A stretch of DNA of 64,000 nt from Polaribacter sp. IC066 (GCF_007997085.1 NZ_VORR01000009.1:42279-106278), one strand, 5' to 3'. Counted from the first letter of the stretch, positions 37,267 through 47,170 are shown. Program-made: numbers and translations. The notes: generated by a model not told the origin, from the sequence alone.

Positions 37267-38673
37267 ATGATTATAGAACAAATTTACACAGGCTGTTTAG
37301 CACAAGGAGCTTATTACATAGAAAGTAACGGCGAAGTTGCTATTATAGATCCATTAAGAGAAGTACAAGATTATATAGACAAAGCCGAAAAAGCAAACTC
37401 AAAAGTAAAGTATATTTTTGAAACACATTTTCATGCAGATTTTGTGAGCGGTCATGTAACGTTGGCAGAAAAAACAGGAGCAAAAATAGTTTTCGGTCCT
37501 ACAGCAAAAACAAATTTTGAAGCTACTATCGCCAAAGACAATCAAGTCTTTAAAGTAGGCAATATTACCATAACTGTTTTGCATACGCCGGGCCATACAA
37601 TGGAAAGTTCATGTTATTTATTAAAAGATGAAAACGGAAAAGATCATGCACTTTTTAGTGGAGATACTCTTTTTTTAGGTGATGTTGGTAGACCTGATTT
37701 AGCACAAAAAGGAGCTATTACAGAAGAAGATTTAGCAGGTTTTTTATTCGATAGTCTGCGTAATAAAGTAATGTGTTTGGCAGATGATGTGATCGTATAT
37801 CCTGCACACGGAGCGGGCTCTGCTTGTGGTAAAAATTTAAGCAAAGATACTGTGGGCACAATTGGCAATCAAAAAGAAACCAACTATGCGTTAAGAGCAG
37901 CTATGACAAAGCAAGAATTTATTAAGGAAGTCACAGATGGTTTATTACCACCACCTGCTTATTTCCCATTAAATGTAAAGTTAAATAAAGAAGGGTATCA
38001 AGATATAGATACCGTTATAGAAAATAGTGCAAAACCACTATCTGTAAAGGCTTTTGAGATTCATGCAAATGAAACAAATGCTTTAATTTTAGATGTAAGG
38101 CATCAATCAGAATTTATTAAAGGGTTTATTCCGCAATCTATATTTATTGGTTTGGGCGGTACTTTTGCACCTTGGGTTGGTGCTTTAATTAAAGACATTA
38201 AACAACCTATTTTATTGGTAACGCCAGAAGGAGAAGAAAAAGGAACAATTATTCGGCTTTCTCGTGTAGGTTTCGATAATGTAATTGGTTATTTAGATGG
38301 TAGTTTTGCTTCATGGAAAAATGCAAATAAAGAAATAGATACGTTAGAATCTATTTCTGCGGATGTTTTAGAGGATAAAATTAAAGAAGATGCCATTGTT
38401 TTTGATGTTAGAAAGCCAGGTGAATTTGAGAGCGAGCATATAAAAGTGGCACAAAGCACACCTTTAGATTTTTTAAATAATTATATTTCAGAATTCCCTA
38501 AAAAAGGTAATTTCTATGTGCATTGCGCTGGCGGTTATCGTTCTGTAATTGCATCTTCTATTTTAAAAGCAGGCGGGTTTCATAATGTTATTGATGTTTC
38601 TGGAGGTTTTGCCGCAATTAGAAATACAACAATAGAGAGAACCGCAGAAGTTTGTCCGTCAACGTTAAAATAA
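37267..38673 (+). CDS. Metallo-beta-lactamase fold hydrolase with two rhodanese domains (persulfide dioxygenase-like)
   Basis: 468 aa. The N-terminal MBL domain (1-240) has the metal motif THFHADFVSGH (H54, H56, D58), H110 in HTPGHT and D133 in SGDTLFLGDVGRPD. This is the ETHE1-like pattern, in which a mononuclear iron oxidises glutathione or other persulfides to sulfite. Two rhodanese domains follow: the first (about 265-355) lacks an active Cys, the second (about 370-465) has Cys420 in VHCAGGYRS. The arrangement fits CstB-type or BlrA-like proteins that couple persulfide oxidation to sulfur transfer. Cytoplasmic. Exact substrate is not known. Confidence 0.9.
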   Translation: MIIEQIYTGCLAQGAYYIESNGEVAIIDPLREVQDYIDKAEKANSKVKYIFETHFHADFVSGHVTLAEKTGAKIVFGPTAKTNFEATIAKDNQVFKVGNITITVLHTPGHTMESSCYLLKDENGKDHALFSGDTLFLGDVGRPDLAQKGAITEEDLAGFLFDSLRNKVMCLADDVIVYPAHGAGSACGKNLSKDTVGTIGNQKETNYALRAAMTKQEFIKEVTDGLLPPPAYFPLNVKLNKEGYQDIDTVIENSAKPLSVKAFEIHANETNALILDVRHQSEFIKGFIPQSIFIGLGGTFAPWVGALIKDIKQPILLVTPEGEEKGTIIRLSRVGFDNVIGYLDGSFASWKNANKEIDTLESISADVLEDKIKEDAIVFDVRKPGEFESEHIKVAQSTPLDFLNNYISEFPKKGNFYVHCAGGYRSVIASSILKAGGFHNVIDVSGGFAAIRNTTIERTAEVCPSTLK

Positions 38674-38678
38674 ACAAA

Positions 38679-39044
38679 ATGAAAAAAGTTTTTTGTCTTT
38701 TATTGATGAGTTTTTTCTTCATCAATTGTAGCTCGCAAAAAGAATTTAATTCGATAACCACATCAGAGTTAAAAGTTTTATTAGAACAAGATTACATTCA
38801 ATTATTAGATGTAAGAACAGCAACAGAAATTGAAGATGGTTTTATAAAAACGGCAAAATTTGCGGATTATTTTGCTGAAGACTTTTACACAAAAGCAAGC
38901 AATCAATTAGATAAAGAGAAGACTGTTTATGTGTATTGCAGATCAGGCAATAGAAGTAGTAAATCTGCTAAAATATTGCAAGATAACGGCTTTAAAGTTG
39001 TGAACGTTTTAGGAGGATATAAACAGTGGGAAAAAGAAAATTAG
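38679..39044 (+). CDS. Rhodanese-like lipoprotein
   Basis: 121 aa from ATG 38679, which gives a clean lipoprotein signal (MKKVFCLLLMSFFFINCSS, lipid Cys at about 17). An upstream ATG at 38652 would spoil this and overlap the previous gene. A single rhodanese domain has the active loop VYCRSGNRSSKSA. It probably transfers or binds sulfane sulfur at the periplasmic face. It starts 5 nt after the previous stop, so it is translated as one unit with the MBL-rhodanese gene. Confidence 0.88.
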   Translation: MKKVFCLLLMSFFFINCSSQKEFNSITTSELKVLLEQDYIQLLDVRTATEIEDGFIKTAKFADYFAEDFYTKASNQLDKEKTVYVYCRSGNRSSKSAKILQDNGFKVVNVLGGYKQWEKEN

Positions 39045-39046
39045 AA

Positions 39047-39316
39047 ATGAGGAAAGCAGAAATAGAAGTAGAAAATTTAAAATGTGGTGGTTGCGCTGCA
39101 ACCATAAAAAAAGGATTATTAAGTTTAGAGGGCATCGAAGATGTTACTATTCATATAGAGAACTCTTTAGTTTCTGTAACTTCTAAAACAGCTGTTTTAA
39201 CAGCAGTAAAAGAAAGATTATCGAAACTAGGCTATCCAGAAGTTGGTGATAAAAATACGGTTTTACACAAGGCTAAATCTTTTGTTAGTTGCGCGGTTGG
39301 TAAGATAGATTCCTAA
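39047..39316 (+). CDS. Heavy-metal-associated (HMA) domain protein
   Basis: 89 aa from ATG 39047, two nt after the preceding stop. An HMA fold (IEVENLKCGGCAATIKKGLL...GIEDVTIHIE) carries the CGGC motif that binds Cu(I) or a similar ion. The C-terminal tail has one more Cys (SFVSCAVG). An ATG at 39026 would add seven residues and overlap the rhodanese gene. It is the last gene of the sulfur module; CsoR/CopZ-like partners are absent. It may deliver metal, or it may respond to thiol or sulfide stress (inference). Confidence 0.85.
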   Translation: MRKAEIEVENLKCGGCAATIKKGLLSLEGIEDVTIHIENSLVSVTSKTAVLTAVKERLSKLGYPEVGDKNTVLHKAKSFVSCAVGKIDS

Positions 39317-39331
39317 ATTAGTGTACTTCAT

Positions 39332-39380
39332 AAAAAGAGCATAAAAACTTTATAAAGTAAGGTTTTTATGCTCTTTTTTT
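39332..39380 (+). terminator. Terminator after the HMA gene
   Basis: AAAGAGCATAAAAAC pairs with GTTTTTATGCTCTTT, a stem of about 15 bp with a long AT loop and a T run. It separates the sulfur module from the envelope cluster. Confidence 0.9.
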
Positions 39381-39395
39381 CATTATTTTAGGGTT

Positions 39396-42300
39396 ATGAA
39401 AAAAATAATAATTGCTATTTTATTCATAGCTAATTTTAGCTATGCTCAAGAAAAAATCCCTTTTATCGATTATGCAGAAATAAAAGAACAAATTATAAAG
39501 AGTTCTTCTGACGAAGAGTACGAAAAGACGCTTTTGCTTATTGATAAAATCAATAAAAACGATTCGATATTCTATACACTTTTAACGTCTAAAGCATATT
39601 ATTTACTACAACTAGAAAAGTATGAGGAGGCTATTAAAGTTGCCGAAAAAGGGATAAAGGATGTGCATGAAGATTCTAAAGTTTTTTTTTACGTAAATAA
39701 AGGCGTTGCCTTCACAAATTTAGAAAGATACGACGAGGCTATAGATACGTATAGTCAAGGTATTAAAATGTATCCTAAAAATTATTTGTTACACTTTAAT
39801 AAGGCGGTAGTTTTAGAAACGCAGGGCAAATTAAATGAAGCAGTATTTTTCTACAAAGAGAGCATCATTTTAAATCCTTTGAATAGAAAACCTCATTTAC
39901 AAATTGGTAATATTTATTATAAACAAGAAAGATTAACGCAGGCTTTGATGTGTTTTAATCTGTACCTTTTGCTAGAGCCCGATGCAGATGGTGCCTTTGA
40001 AGTTTTAAAATCTTTAAATAGTGCGGTGGTTGCCAAAAACCCTAATGAAAGAAATATTGATTTAGAACTCGAGGATGCAGATGATTCTTATGAAGATATA
40101 GATCTTGTTTTAAGTAGTAAAATTGCCATGAGTGAAAAGTATGAGACGGGCAATCTTATCAATATCGCCTTAACAAAACAAAATCATGCCATGATAGAAA
40201 AGTTGAAAAACTTTGATGGTATCGATAACTTTTGGACTCAAAAGTATATGCCAATTTATAATTGGATTTCAGAAAACAATCATTTTAACAACTTTGCGTA
40301 CACAGTATCTTACGCTATAGAAAACGAAAAATACAAAAAGATTATTGAGAAAAATACTGAAAACATTACAGCTTTTTTAGGTGCTTTTAAAACGAAATGG
40401 GTGGAGCTCGTTTCTAAAAATAAGGTTGCCTTAAACGGAACAAAACAAGAAGTGTTTTCTGAATATGATGGCGATTTTGTAAATGCTATCGGAAAAAAGG
40501 AAAATGGAATTTCAGTGGGATCTTGGGAATTCTTTAATGAATCTGGACAGCTAATTGCAATTGGCAACTTTAATAGCGAAGAGAAAAAAATTGGCGAATG
40601 GACTTGGTTTAACTATCTGAATAAAATAAAAGAAACGGCTTCTTATAAAGATGGCAAATTAGATGGGAAGAATTTTATGTTTTATAATTCCGAAAAAAAA
40701 TATGTAAACGCAAACTATAAAAACGATGAATTAGAGGGCGAATATGAATATTTTAACGATAAAGGAGCTTTAATGCAAAGAAAACACTTTGCACAGGGTA
40801 TGTTAGAAGGGGTGTATACATCTTACTTTAAAGTAGGAGAAGATATCGCGGAGTTTATAATTCCGTACAAAAATGATTTGGTAGATGGTGAAGTTCAAGA
40901 ATTTTATGCAAACGGAGATATGTATGAAAAAACAAATTATGTTGCCGATAAAATTAATGGAGTTGTAACAAAATATTATCACAATAATAAAATTTCTTCT
41001 GAAATAGAATATGTAGATGGCGATTTAAACGGAAGTTATAAAAGCTATTTCACAAGTGGTCAAATCTCTGAAATTGGTCAAAGTATAGATGGTTTTTATG
41101 ATGGCGAATGGAAAACTTTTTATGAAGACGGAATTCTTGAAAGTGAATTTACCTATAAGAAAGGAAACCTTGATGATCTCTATAAATTCTACGATACAGA
41201 TGGTAAATTGTATTACGAATACGTCTATAGGAAAGGAGAAATGATTTCGTACACGTTTTTTGTAAAAGATGGTGCTGTCTTAAAAGAAGGCAAAAAGAAA
41301 GGTGGCGCGTTTTTCTACGAGGGGTATTCTTCTAAAGGAAATAAAACTTCTGAAGGGCTATATGATATTTCTGGAGGAAAAATAGGAGAATGGAAATTTT
41401 ATACCAATAACGGGATTTTAAAAGGAAAAGGGAATTTTGTAGAAAATAAAACAGACGGAGATTATTTTGAATATAATAAAAATGGAGAGATTGCTTCTAT
41501 TACTCCTTATAAAGAAGATGTTTTAAACGGGTACTACGTAAATTATCACAGTACAAAAAAAATGAAATCTCAAGGCTGGTATAAAAATGGGGAAATGCAC
41601 GGGGAATGGAGATATTATTATCAAGATGGTGCAAAAGAAGCAGTGAACTTTTTTCATAAAGGCAAATTACACGGAGTTCAAGAATATTATAGCGTAGATG
41701 GTACGTTAAGTTCTACTTCTAAATTTAGTTTTGGCGACCATTTGTTAGACACAATTTTTGATAAAGACGGCAATACCTTTCAAGAAATAAATTATACGCC
41801 CAAAGAGAATAATTTTATTGTAAAATTAAAGCACTTTAACGGAAATACAGAAACAGAAGTAGCTTATGTAAACGGAGTAAAACACGGCGGTTATAAGGGT
41901 TTTTATTATAATGGAAATAAAAAAGTAACAGGTGGTTATGTAAACGGAGAGCAAAACGGGGTGTGGACCTGGTACGCTGAAACAGGAGAAATAGAAAGTA
42001 CAACTCCTTATTTAATAGGAAAAGTGAATGGTAAACTAATAAATTATTATAAAAATGAAGCCGTAGAAGCTGAATATACTTATGAAAACGGAGTAGAGGT
42101 AGGTACTGATATCAGGTATTATAAGAATGGTAAAACAGAAACTACCACTCAACTTTATAAGGGCAAAGTGCATGGTAGAAAAGAATTTTACGCGCCTTCT
42201 GGAAAACTACAACTGGTAAGGTTTTATAACCATGACCAGTTAATTGGTTATAGTTATTTAGATAAAAACGGAATAGAAGTTGAGATGATTGGTTTGCCAA

Positions 42301-42686
42301 ACGAAACAGGAAAAATAACTGCTTTTTATGATAACGGGAAACCTTCTAAAATTATGGAGTATAAAAACGGAGATATAATACATAATTATAAATCTTTCTT
42401 TTATGCCGGTAATTTAGAGGAGGAAATGACGTTTTTAGATGCTGTTTATAATGGTGAAAAAACAGCGTATTTTTTAAACGGAAAATTAAAAGAGGTTTCT
42501 AACTATGTTCAGGGAGATTTATCAGGTAAAACAACCATTTACTATGACAACGGTAATAAGAAAGAAGAAAAAATATACCTAAATAATTTACAACACGGAG
42601 TATCAAATTACTTTGATGTAAAAGGTAAATTAGCAAAGAAAAAGGAATACATAAATGGAAAAATATACAAAGTTGAAACGTTTTAA
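39396..42686 (+). CDS. Large secreted protein with TPR and YwqK/MORN-like repeats
   Basis: 1,096 aa with a signal peptide (KKIIIAILFIANFSYAQ). Residues about 30-210 hold TPR helices (FVNKG-type units such as YEEAIKVAEKG and YDEAIDTYSQGIKMYP). From about 350 to the end run some 25 repeats of 22-24 aa with the pattern GE-W-YY-NGK-S...Y-G-L-G, the YwqK/MORN-variant unit (for example YKNGEMHGEWRYYYQDG). In Bacillus the YwqK name refers to an antitoxin, but in Bacteroidota such repeat proteins are mostly of unknown function. The stop overlaps the next gene by 32 nt, which implies coupled translation with the transglutaminase-like proteins. Confidence 0.85.
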   Translation: MKKIIIAILFIANFSYAQEKIPFIDYAEIKEQIIKSSSDEEYEKTLLLIDKINKNDSIFYTLLTSKAYYLLQLEKYEEAIKVAEKGIKDVHEDSKVFFYVNKGVAFTNLERYDEAIDTYSQGIKMYPKNYLLHFNKAVVLETQGKLNEAVFFYKESIILNPLNRKPHLQIGNIYYKQERLTQALMCFNLYLLLEPDADGAFEVLKSLNSAVVAKNPNERNIDLELEDADDSYEDIDLVLSSKIAMSEKYETGNLINIALTKQNHAMIEKLKNFDGIDNFWTQKYMPIYNWISENNHFNNFAYTVSYAIENEKYKKIIEKNTENITAFLGAFKTKWVELVSKNKVALNGTKQEVFSEYDGDFVNAIGKKENGISVGSWEFFNESGQLIAIGNFNSEEKKIGEWTWFNYLNKIKETASYKDGKLDGKNFMFYNSEKKYVNANYKNDELEGEYEYFNDKGALMQRKHFAQGMLEGVYTSYFKVGEDIAEFIIPYKNDLVDGEVQEFYANGDMYEKTNYVADKINGVVTKYYHNNKISSEIEYVDGDLNGSYKSYFTSGQISEIGQSIDGFYDGEWKTFYEDGILESEFTYKKGNLDDLYKFYDTDGKLYYEYVYRKGEMISYTFFVKDGAVLKEGKKKGGAFFYEGYSSKGNKTSEGLYDISGGKIGEWKFYTNNGILKGKGNFVENKTDGDYFEYNKNGEIASITPYKEDVLNGYYVNYHSTKKMKSQGWYKNGEMHGEWRYYYQDGAKEAVNFFHKGKLHGVQEYYSVDGTLSSTSKFSFGDHLLDTIFDKDGNTFQEINYTPKENNFIVKLKHFNGNTETEVAYVNGVKHGGYKGFYYNGNKKVTGGYVNGEQNGVWTWYAETGEIESTTPYLIGKVNGKLINYYKNEAVEAEYTYENGVEVGTDIRYYKNGKTETTTQLYKGKVHGRKEFYAPSGKLQLVRFYNHDQLIGYSYLDKNGIEVEMIGLPNETGKITAFYDNGKPSKIMEYKNGDIIHNYKSFFYAGNLEEEMTFLDAVYNGEKTAYFLNGKLKEVSNYVQGDLSGKTTIYYDNGNKKEEKIYLNNLQHGVSNYFDVKGKLAKKKEYINGKIYKVETF

Positions 42687-44598
42687 ACTATCGTTATTAA
42701 TCGTATTTATAGGATTAATTCCTGAAATACAAGCGCAGTATTCTCAAGATTTTAATACGTACAGTACATTATATCCAGAGTCTACAAAAGTTAGGTTACA
42801 GCAAGAAATGGTCATAACAATTACTGCGGATAAGGGCGAAATTAGTATCAAACAAGAAATTTTAGAAGAAGATTTGTTTTTAAATGAATCTGCAACGTAT
42901 AACTCTAAAAATAGTTTGAATTTTTCATCGTTTTTTGAATTGGATAAAATTGAAGCTTCTTCATATTCTTATGAAAACGATACGTATGTAGAGACAGCAG
43001 TAGAAAAATTTACAGAAAAAGACGAATTAGATGAATCTTTTTATGACGATTCTACAACGTTAAGTTTTATTTATTCGAATTTAAAAAAAGGTTCTAAAGC
43101 AAAATTAAAATATTCACAAATTATTAAAAATCCGCGTTTTTTAAGTCCTTTTTATTTTGGTGATTATTTTCCGGTGATCAAAAACAAAATTACCATTATA
43201 GCAGATAAAGATATTACGCTAAATTTTAAAGAGTTTAACATCAAAGAAGGCGCTATTAAATTCACCAAAGAAGAAAAGCGAAAAAGCATCATTTATATTT
43301 GGGAGGCTAATAATAAGGATAAGTATGAGTTTGAAGTTGGCAGCCCAAGTTATAAAACCTTTTTACCACATATTGTGCCTATTATTACTTCTTACAAAGT
43401 AAAAAAAGAGACAAAAAAGGTTTTAGGCGAAGTTTCAGATTTGTACAATTGGTATTATTCTCTCGTAGAAAATATAAATACAGAAAGTCCAGATGCAGAA
43501 CTCATTGCATTGGTAAAAGAAATTACGGCTGATAAGAAAACAGAACTAGAAAAAGTAAAGGCCATTTATTATTGGACTCAAAAAAACATCAAATATATCG
43601 CGTTTGAATATGCGTTGGGTGGTTTTATACCGCGAGAATCTAACGATGTTTTTAAAAAGAAATATGGCGATTGTAAAGACAATTCTAGTATTTTGTACAG
43701 TATGTTAAAAATTGCAGGCATCAAAGGAAATTTAACGTGGATCGGTACACGAAGTATTCCGTATACCTATGAAGAAGTTCCGACGCCTGTAGTAGATAAC
43801 CACATGATTCTTTCTTATGAAAACGAAGGTCAAACCTATTATTTAGATGCTACGGGTAGGTATATAAAATTTGGTTTGCCAACATCTTTTATCCAAGGAA
43901 AAGAGGCTTTAGTGTCTTACGGTAAAGATTTTAAAATTAAAAAAGTTCCTGTTGTAGCAGCAAAAGAAAATGCACTTATAGACAGTACAACGATAAAGAT
44001 TAAAAACGGCATTATTGCTGGGAGTTCTAAAACAGCGATAAGTGGTTATTTAAAGATAGATTATTTTAATGCTTTAGAAAATGATGATACAGAAACAAAA
44101 TTAAAGCAGTTTTATAACAATACCTTTTCTAAAGGAAACAATAAGTTTTTAATAAAGAGCTTTCAAGAAACGAATAAATACGACTATGATAAAGATTTTA
44201 TCGTAGCCTATAGCTTTGAAATTGATAATTATGCTAAAAAATTAGGCGATGAAATTTACATCAACCTAAATTTAAATAAAGATCTTTCTAGTTTTAAAAC
44301 AGATAAAAAAAGGAAAACAGCAATAGAGTACGAGTATAAAAGACAGTATAATTACACCACAACACTAGAAATTCCCGAAGGGTATAAAGTAGATTATATT
44401 CCAGAATCAGTGTCTTTTTCTACTAAATTATTAACTTCAAAAATAAGCTATGTGTTGGCTAAAAATCATATGGTATACACACATACAATCACCCTAGATT
44501 TTTTAGTGTTAAGTCTTGAAGAACAGCAAACAGTAAATGCAGAAATTAAAAAGATTGAAAAAAATTATAAAGAAATAGTAGTCTTAAAAAAAATATAA
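42655..44598 (+). CDS. DUF3857/transglutaminase-like protein, catalytic triad intact
   Basis: 647 aa with a signal peptide (residues about 8-27, ending in AQ). DUF3857 lies at about 50-250. A transglutaminase-like domain at about 300-400 has Cys340 (KYGDCKDNS), His383 (DNHMIL) and Asp398 (YLDATG), the complete triad. A C-terminal DUF3858-like beta domain follows. Activity could be protein crosslinking or peptide cleavage in the periplasm. The start overlaps the previous gene; ATG 42655 is supported by the signal sequence that follows. Paired with the next gene, of the same architecture. Confidence 0.88.
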   Translation: MEKYTKLKRFKLSLLIVFIGLIPEIQAQYSQDFNTYSTLYPESTKVRLQQEMVITITADKGEISIKQEILEEDLFLNESATYNSKNSLNFSSFFELDKIEASSYSYENDTYVETAVEKFTEKDELDESFYDDSTTLSFIYSNLKKGSKAKLKYSQIIKNPRFLSPFYFGDYFPVIKNKITIIADKDITLNFKEFNIKEGAIKFTKEEKRKSIIYIWEANNKDKYEFEVGSPSYKTFLPHIVPIITSYKVKKETKKVLGEVSDLYNWYYSLVENINTESPDAELIALVKEITADKKTELEKVKAIYYWTQKNIKYIAFEYALGGFIPRESNDVFKKKYGDCKDNSSILYSMLKIAGIKGNLTWIGTRSIPYTYEEVPTPVVDNHMILSYENEGQTYYLDATGRYIKFGLPTSFIQGKEALVSYGKDFKIKKVPVVAAKENALIDSTTIKIKNGIIAGSSKTAISGYLKIDYFNALENDDTETKLKQFYNNTFSKGNNKFLIKSFQETNKYDYDKDFIVAYSFEIDNYAKKLGDEIYINLNLNKDLSSFKTDKKRKTAIEYEYKRQYNYTTTLEIPEGYKVDYIPESVSFSTKLLTSKISYVLAKNHMVYTHTITLDFLVLSLEEQQTVNAEIKKIEKNYKEIVVLKKI

Positions 44599-44604
44599 AA
44601 ATCT

Positions 44605-46566
44605 ATGAAAAAAAGTATTTTGATACTCGTATTATTAGTTTGTTTTAAAGGGCTGTTAGCACAAGAAGCTCCGTTTTTTAAAAGTTATGATTGGGAAGAA
44701 AATCCAATTTATAAAGTAGACAATTCAGAAGAAAGCTTACTTGCTTTAAAAGAAAAGGTAGTTACAGAGTTCTATTTTGAAGAAGATAATTTAGTAGAAT
44801 ATTTTTTAGAGCATAAAGTTTTATGGTTAAACTCCGATGATGCAATTGAAGAATTTAACAAAGTATATTTACCCTTTTCTTCAGAGTCTGAATTGCAATT
44901 AAATAAAGCAAGAGTAATTACCAAAGAGGGGAAAGTAATTGCTTTAGACGACTCTAAAATACTTACTGCAGAAGATGATGAAACAGGCAGAAAATATAAA
45001 TATTTTGCCTTTGAAGGGGTTACTAAAGGTAGTTTTATCGAATATATTTATGTGGTAAAAAGAGCGCCTGAATACAATGGAAAAAGGTTAGACGTACAAT
45101 CTTCTTACGTCAAAAATAAAGTAGAGTTCGATTTATTTTCTCCTACTAATTTAATTTTTAAGTTTAAAAGTTTTAATAACGTTCCAGAGGTAAAAGAAGA
45201 TACTACAACGTTAGAAAAATATCATTGGAAGCTTCAGGTAAAAAATGTAAAAAAATTAGAAGACGAATATTTATCAGCCTACAAAGCATCAAAAGGTTTT
45301 ATTGTTTATAAATTAGAGGGCAATACGGCAAACAATGCCAGAAATATTGTTTCTTACGATAAGGTTTCTCAAAACTTGTATTCTTTTTATTATCCAGATT
45401 ATACTGAAAAAACACAAGATTTAATAGGCAAGTTTATAGAAGAATTAAAGTTAGTTGAAAATGCAAGTGAAGAAGAAAAAGCGCGGAAAATAGATTTATT
45501 TATAAAAATGAATGTTTTTTCTTCGGATGTGTATAGTGAAGATTTACAAGATTTAGATGAAGTTTTAGCAAAAAAAGTTTCTAATGAATCCGGAACCTTA
45601 AAACTTTACATAGCCTTGTTAAGAACTTTAAATGTAAAACATGAACTGGTGTTAACAAGCGATCGATTAGACCTTAAGTTTGATAAAGAGTTTGAAGCCA
45701 ATAATTTTTTGACAGATTTTTTATTTTACTTTCCGAAAACAAAAAAATACCTTTCTCCCAATGATAGTGCTACTAGATATGGTTTTCCAGATCCGAACAA
45801 AACAGATAATTACGGTTTGTTTATTAAAGAAGTAACCATTGGTGATTTTAAATCTGCAATCGGAAAAATCAAGTATATTCAGCCTGTAAAAGCTACAGAA
45901 AGTTTTGATACGATGTTGTTAAATGTTCAGTTTAATGCAGCTAATTTATCAGAAAATAAAGTGCATTTTGAAAGAGCATTTAACGGGTATTATGCAATGA
46001 ATATTCAGCCCTATACGCATTTAATTGTAGGTGATAAAAAAGAGGAATTAATAGATGGACTTGTTGAGGGGATTACCAAAGATTTAGAAATTGACTCACG
46101 AGAATTAGTAAATAATAGTCCAGAATTATTTGGCGTAAAACCATTGCAGTTTATTATAGATTTTACTTCAGAAGCTTTTGTTGAAAAAGCAGGAAGAAAG
46201 TATTTATTTAAATTAGGAGAATTAATTGGTTCTCAAATACAGTTATACCAAGAAAAGGAAAGAGTTTTACCTTTAGAAAATGAGTTTCAAAGAAGTTATT
46301 TTAGAACTATACATATCGAAATACCAGCAGGATACAAGATTACAAATCTAGCGGATATTAATATTGATAATTCATATACTGAAAATGGTGAAGAATTGTT
46401 TTCTTTCAAATCTTATTTTACGGTAAAAGACAACATCGTATCGATTACAGCCGATGAGCACTATCGTAAAAATATAGTAAAAGTTGATGTATATGAGGAG
46501 TATAGAAAGGTAATTAACAGTGCAGCAGACTTTAATAAAATAGTATTGTTACTAGAACTTAAATAA
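44605..46566 (+). CDS. DUF3857 protein with a degenerate transglutaminase domain
   Basis: 653 aa with a signal peptide (KSILILVLLVCFKGLLAQ) and the same architecture as the preceding protein: DUF3857 first, then a transglutaminase-like fold, then a C-terminal beta domain (IHIEIPAGYKITNL). At the position of the catalytic Cys the sequence reads KKVSNESGTLKLYIALLR, with no Cys; the Asp segment YLSPND is only loosely conserved. The protein therefore looks non-catalytic and may act as a partner or scaffold. It starts 6 nt after its paralogue. Confidence 0.85.
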   Translation: MKKSILILVLLVCFKGLLAQEAPFFKSYDWEENPIYKVDNSEESLLALKEKVVTEFYFEEDNLVEYFLEHKVLWLNSDDAIEEFNKVYLPFSSESELQLNKARVITKEGKVIALDDSKILTAEDDETGRKYKYFAFEGVTKGSFIEYIYVVKRAPEYNGKRLDVQSSYVKNKVEFDLFSPTNLIFKFKSFNNVPEVKEDTTTLEKYHWKLQVKNVKKLEDEYLSAYKASKGFIVYKLEGNTANNARNIVSYDKVSQNLYSFYYPDYTEKTQDLIGKFIEELKLVENASEEEKARKIDLFIKMNVFSSDVYSEDLQDLDEVLAKKVSNESGTLKLYIALLRTLNVKHELVLTSDRLDLKFDKEFEANNFLTDFLFYFPKTKKYLSPNDSATRYGFPDPNKTDNYGLFIKEVTIGDFKSAIGKIKYIQPVKATESFDTMLLNVQFNAANLSENKVHFERAFNGYYAMNIQPYTHLIVGDKKEELIDGLVEGITKDLEIDSRELVNNSPELFGVKPLQFIIDFTSEAFVEKAGRKYLFKLGELIGSQIQLYQEKERVLPLENEFQRSYFRTIHIEIPAGYKITNLADINIDNSYTENGEELFSFKSYFTVKDNIVSITADEHYRKNIVKVDVYEEYRKVINSAADFNKIVLLLELK

Positions 46567-46638
46567 GATTAATAGTTTTATTTTAAAGCGTTTTTGTAAC
46601 GAAGGTTACCACTATACAATATATAAGTAATTGGATTC

Positions 46639-47170
46639 ATGAAAAAAATAGTGTTATTATTTACATTTTTCTATGCAATACAAATAGCATCACAAGAAAA
46701 AAGGGGAAGGCCATTTTTTACTGGTTCATCTAATTTCACTTTTGGCATTAACGAGTTTTATACGTTAGATCTAGATGATGGCGAACCACTAATTGTGCCT
46801 GCTGCCATATTTTTTAGAATTGGTTTTGGGTATGAATTTAAACGAAGATTAGCCATTAGTGTGCACGGAGGTTATGATTCATTGGAACTATGCTACGAGT
46901 GCATTTCCCACTTATACAGGTCTAAAATATAATATATCCGAAGATGAAGACGATGTTTTTTTTGCAGAAATAAGTTACGGTAAAATGTGGCGGCCTTCAT
47001 CTAATTATACAGATGGTAATTATTATGGTTTCGGAATAGGTACGCAAGTTGCAGGTGAAAATAGATGGAATACAATTGCAAGATTAGATTTTCACAGAAA
47101 AGGAATTATCGGTTTTGAAAAGAATAGATTGGATAGTATTTCTCTTGGTATCGGTTTTTCGTTTTTTTAG
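46639..47170 (+). pseudogene. Outer-membrane beta-barrel-like protein, frameshifted
   Basis: The first frame (ATG 46639) encodes a signal peptide and the start of a small barrel (FGINEFYTLDLD, FRIGFGYEFKRRLAISVHGGYD), then leaves frame. The second frame carries on from about 46880 with HWNYATSAFPTYTGLKYNI and ends at 47170 in SISLGIGFSFF, a typical terminal beta-strand with Phe. Joined, they give about 177 aa. The break lies near 46875-46885 and fits the loss of one base. It could be a true pseudogene or a sequencing error. It follows the envelope cluster and may belong to it. Confidence 0.7.

Noticed and set aside
38652..38678. Earlier start for the rhodanese lipoprotein
   Set aside because: It would overlap the previous gene and put charged residues before the lipoprotein signal.
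39396..42686. YwqK repeats as evidence of a toxin-antitoxin system
   Set aside because: No toxin partner is next to it, the protein is secreted, and such repeats are widespread in Bacteroidota in other settings.
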